This document shows positions 61,724 to 64,000 of a stretch of 64,000 bases of DNA, in pieces. Source of the stretch: Chloroflexota bacterium. GTDB taxonomy: Bacteria > Chloroflexota > Anaerolineae > Anaerolineales > UBA11579. The stretch lies in assembly GCA_018662365.1 (NCBI GenBank), contig JABJGH010000053.1, forward strand, positions 18,760 through 82,759. Direction: 5' to 3'. Within the stretch, counting starts at the first letter, position 1, and each line of letters opens with the position of its first letter. The notes beneath the pieces are model-generated. The model was given only the letters and a program-made list of their open reading frames with translations, searched no databases and was not told the DNA's origin. A program made the translations under genes and the position numbers.

Positions 61724-62383
61724 TTATTCTTCTTCTTCTCCCTTCCCTTTCTCAATCACTTCTGGTTCAGCATCCCCATCCAATTCTTCTTCACCTTCAA
61801 GGAGTTCTTCCTCTTCCTCTTCCTCAATGATGACAGGTGCTGTAGCCACAACCAACATATCATTGGTTTCAACCAGACATTCGACACCCTCGGGCATCAC
61901 AAGATCAGAGACATTAATGCTATCCCCAATTTTCCCAAGAATTGAAACATCTAATTCGATACTATCTATTAAATTTGAAGGCAACGCTTCAATTTCAATT
62001 TCAGTTAAACCTGTCATTAAGACAGCCTCAAATTCCTCAATTGCAGGAGCCACACCAACCATTACCAAAGAAACCATGGTACGAACTGTTTCTTTGAGGT
62101 TTAGAGCAAGAAAGTCAAGATGCAAATATTGTCCGCGGATTACATCACGTTGTACATCACGTAAAAGGACTGCTATTTCTTCTCCATCAAGATCGAGAAA
62201 AATCATCGTTGAAGATCCAACCCCCCGCATAATCTTAGTGGTCTCACTTAAACTCATTGTGATTGGAATGGGTGTGTCCACATTTCCATAAATTACCGCA
62301 GGGAGTTTTCCCTCTGCTCGAAGATATTTTACTTTTTTCCCCACTACATCCCTTTTTGATATATTTAAAACAATTTTATCCAT
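61724..62383 (-). CDS. rplY: 50S ribosomal protein L25, TL5/CTC type
   Basis: 219 aa. Binds 5S rRNA. N-terminal L25 domain (ISKRDVVGKKVKYLRAEGKLPAVIYGN ... VLLRDVQRDVIRGQYLHLDF), C-terminal CTC beta domain (TEIEIEALPSNLIDSIELDVSILGKIGDSINVSDLVMPEGVE) and an acidic tail EEEEEEELLEGEEEL. The long two-domain form is standard outside enterobacteria. AAGGGAAG ribosome site. Preceded by a structured leader. Confidence 0.95.
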   Translation of the reverse strand: MDKIVLNISKRDVVGKKVKYLRAEGKLPAVIYGNVDTPIPITMSLSETTKIMRGVGSSTMIFLDLDGEEIAVLLRDVQRDVIRGQYLHLDFLALNLKETVRTMVSLVMVGVAPAIEEFEAVLMTGLTEIEIEALPSNLIDSIELDVSILGKIGDSINVSDLVMPEGVECLVETNDMLVVATAPVIIEEEEEEELLEGEEELDGDAEPEVIEKGKGEEEE

Positions 62384-62397
62384 AATTATCTTCCCTT

Positions 62398-62486
62398 GGA
62401 ACGTCTCTCACCATTATTTTATGGTTACCCTCGTTCCTCTAGATTTTTTCCGGGTTTTCCCAGACGACACGCTATTTTACTCGTCT
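62398..62486 (-). promoter_or_regulatory. structured 5' leader of rplY
   Basis: Two hairpins on the minus strand. Upstream: AGACGA/TCGTCT (62462-62467 and 62481-62486), 13-nt loop. Proximal: outer arms GGAACG/CGTTCC (62398-62403 and 62432-62437) with a perfect inner stem ACCAT/ATGGT, separated by internal loops. The proximal hairpin ends about 15 nt before the ATG, next to the Shine-Dalgarno. It could be an autoregulatory r-protein leader. Confidence 0.5.
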
Positions 62487-62634
62487 AAACCAAATTTGCC
62501 AAGGATTTGACTGCCCCTATATCTCTATTTACAAAAATCCATTGACATTTTTATAGTTTTTTCAAAATTCCTTATTTAGGCATACATCTTGCAATGTAAA
62601 AGGTACACGTACTCTTTTGAGGATTGGAGAAAAT

Positions 62635-62961
62635 ATGAATACATTACAAAGACCAGATATTTTTTTACTAATGATCACCGCTTTTTTCTTTTTAGGCATC
62701 ACTACCTTTGTGATGGGAATTTTTGTCTTGGTTGGAAGGGCAATAATGAGTAAAGATATTCGAACCCTCACCAAGCAAACTGCCCATATCGCCCAAAAAG
62801 GGATTAGTGGAAATATGTCAGGACTTGTTGGAAACGCATCAGCAATCATTGAAGCGTTAATTCAAATGGTAAGGACAACTGCAGGAATTGGAATTTTCCT
62901 TTCATTGGTCGGTTTAATAATGATGGGCGCCTCCTATTGGTTACTACTCCAAGTTAGCTAA
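62635..62961 (+). CDS. small two-helix membrane protein
   Basis: 108 aa from ATG 62635 with TTGGAGA upstream; the track's TTG at 62617 lies before that ribosome site. Two TM segments (about 9-32 and 82-105) flank an amphipathic region (DIRTLTKQTAHIAQKGISGNMSGLVGNASAIIEALIQMV). No family recognised. TTGACA at 62542-62547 may be its -35, but no matching -10 is clear. Confidence 0.65.
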   Translation: MNTLQRPDIFLLMITAFFFLGITTFVMGIFVLVGRAIMSKDIRTLTKQTAHIAQKGISGNMSGLVGNASAIIEALIQMVRTTAGIGIFLSLVGLIMMGASYWLLLQVS

Positions 62962-62976
62962 TCAAAAAGAGGAACT

Positions 62977-64000
62977 ATGAATAACAATCTAATTATTAAG
63001 TTAAAGAATTGCCTGCCAGAAGCGTCCCTGCCTACAGTTATTAGCTCCCTGAGACAAGATAAATTAATTTGGAAAAAACTGCAAGACGAAGAATTTTCCA
63101 AAACTGCGATCAATAAATTAGGCGAGGCCCCCCTCTATTGGACACCGATAAATATTTGTCTGCTCGATACTGTCTATGCGCAATTCATTTTCGAGAAAAA
63201 TTCTCCCCTTCAAATCAGCGAAGAAGGACAAGTCTCCGCAAATGAGGCTTTTGAAAATTTCTCAAAAGATTATGACGGCATTCAAATTCTCACACTTGAA
63301 AAAGCGGCCTTCTTTGCAGTTGCTCTAAAAAACAAACACAATAAATCTGGAAATTGGGAATTTTTAAATGAGCAAATAAATTTTGCACAAACTTCCATGT
63401 GGCTGCCAGTATTTGCATGTCTTTTTGGACTTTCAGAAAATCCCGAAAGTTTGCTCGATTATCTCCTCACCCAAAATAAAGAAGATATGTATGTTGATCT
63501 TGGTTTACATGGTCTATTATCCAATCAATTCGAATTGGACGACCAAGTAAATTTAATAGATCAAATCCTTTTGAATATCCCTCTCTCTACTCAGGTAAAC
63601 ATCCTTCAAATAATCGCCAAAAGATATTCTTTATTATCGAAATCAATTGCAATGAAATTACTCGATCAGATTGAGAATGACGGTGAATCCCAATTTGTAG
63701 CGAATGAAAAAATTGAAGATTTAATTAATATTTCGGAAATATACAAAATTAGTGGCGACACCTCAAAATCGATCCCCCTATTAGATGCAGCCTGGAATCT
63801 CACAAGGAAATATCAGATCAACTTGGCGACTGAACTGGCGAATGCTTCAGTGGTTAATAATGATATTTCTACAGCTAGAACAGCTATGAAAAGGGCTGCA
63901 GAACTAAATCCAAAATTTGAAAAGTCACAAGCTGAATTTGCATTAGGTCAATATCAATCAGGAAAATTAGATCCAAAACATTTTAAACATACAAATGAAA
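62977..64000 (+). CDS. partial helical-repeat (TPR-like) protein, 3' end off the right edge
   Basis: Open reading frame of at least 341 codons, absent from the track because it has no stop in the window. ATG 62977 behind AGAGGAAC, 15 nt after the small membrane protein. Starts MNNNLIIKLKNCLPEASLPTVISSLRQDKLIW; all-helical; the C-terminal part visible (SIPLLDAAWNLTRKYQINLATELANASVVNNDISTARTAMKRAAELNPKFEKSQAEFALGQYQSGKLD) is TPR-like. No signal peptide or catalytic motif in the visible part. Function unknown; likely co-transcribed with the membrane protein upstream. Confidence 0.75.
   Translation, partial: MNNNLIIKLKNCLPEASLPTVISSLRQDKLIWKKLQDEEFSKTAINKLGEAPLYWTPINICLLDTVYAQFIFEKNSPLQISEEGQVSANEAFENFSKDYDGIQILTLEKAAFFAVALKNKHNKSGNWEFLNEQINFAQTSMWLPVFACLFGLSENPESLLDYLLTQNKEDMYVDLGLHGLLSNQFELDDQVNLIDQILLNIPLSTQVNILQIIAKRYSLLSKSIAMKLLDQIENDGESQFVANEKIEDLINISEIYKISGDTSKSIPLLDAAWNLTRKYQINLATELANASVVNNDISTARTAMKRAAELNPKFEKSQAEFALGQYQSGKLDPKHFKHTNE

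Noticed and set aside
61644-62291. 215-aa Ser-rich plus-strand ORF
   Set aside because: Antisense shadow of rplY; the Ser runs come from the complement of the acidic Glu codons of L25.
62576-62589. TTAGGCATACATCT as a second copy of the DtxR-type operator upstream of the 62635 gene
   Set aside because: Only the left 10 nt match the TTAGGCATACCTAA form; the right half-site is missing, so it is at chance level for AT-rich sequence.

Overview
The window is AT-rich bacterial chromosome. The gene set best fits Chloroflexota, probably Anaerolineae: DnaB, DnaD-type and DnaI-type loader genes are adjacent, there is a DUF2089/SHOCT operon, a bifunctional nuclease, a split methylmalonyl-CoA mutase, a menaquinone MenA/MenG pair and a TL5/CTC-type L25. 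The taxon is inferred from gene content; no rRNA is present. Most of it is ordinary housekeeping sequence. Accessory character is concentrated between about 29 and 40 kb.

Layout. 0-6 kb: partial thioredoxin reductase (trxB), a complete pstSCAB phosphate importer, and ATP-type PEP carboxykinase convergent with it. 6-8.5 kb: a small membrane protein, an EamA permease and YgfZ. 8.6-12.3 kb: a six-gene operon behind a clear sigma70-type promoter. It encodes a DUF2089 zinc-ribbon/HTH protein and a series of proteins that share a short SHOCT-like helical module, at least one with a DUF4097-like repetitive beta domain. 12.4-17.3 kb: an atypical OmpR-type regulator, a bifunctional nuclease, then replicative helicase DnaB, a DnaD-domain protein and a helicase-loader ATPase in which the DnaC/DnaI AAA+ domain is present twice. 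17.4-25.7 kb: a COG2509 flavoprotein, an Fe(III)-type ABC importer, PhoU, a structured leader with a tiny ORF and terminator, an HI0933-family flavoprotein and a DUF6512 membrane protein. 25.8-29.1 kb: menA and menG meeting tail to tail, an ABC permease fragment, and a radical SAM protein with a possible tiny upstream ORF.

29.4-40 kb looks accessory. It holds a diguanylate cyclase, a decayed ORF, a cysteine-synthase-like gene, tRNA-Glu(CTC) with three tandem copies of its 3' end plus trailer, and two large divergently oriented HD-GYP receptors. One further trailer copy lies beyond the cysteine-synthase-like gene, so that gene is bracketed by tRNA-derived repeats like a small islet at a tRNA attachment site.

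40.5-64 kb returns to core genes: methylmalonyl-CoA mutase large subunit; a convergent pair of phosphofructokinases, one with pyrophosphate-type and one with ATP-type signature residues; a DtxR-family metalloregulator with palindromes in its promoter; a membrane-fusion lipoprotein; a HAD phosphatase; an S41 protease; a Zn peptidase; MazG; a NarL-type two-component system; CBS and heme-oxygenase-fold proteins; polyprenyl synthase, TatD and phosphohexomutase; cysteine desulfurase with MnmA and TrmI (tRNA modification); a NUDIX hydrolase; ribosomal protein L25 with a structured leader; and a partial helical-repeat protein at the right edge.

Three promoters (pstS, the OmpR-type regulator, the cysteine desulfurase) place a TATAAT box only 7-9 nt before the start codon, which suggests leaderless mRNAs. 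No IS element, CRISPR array, toxin-antitoxin pair or prophage was recognised.
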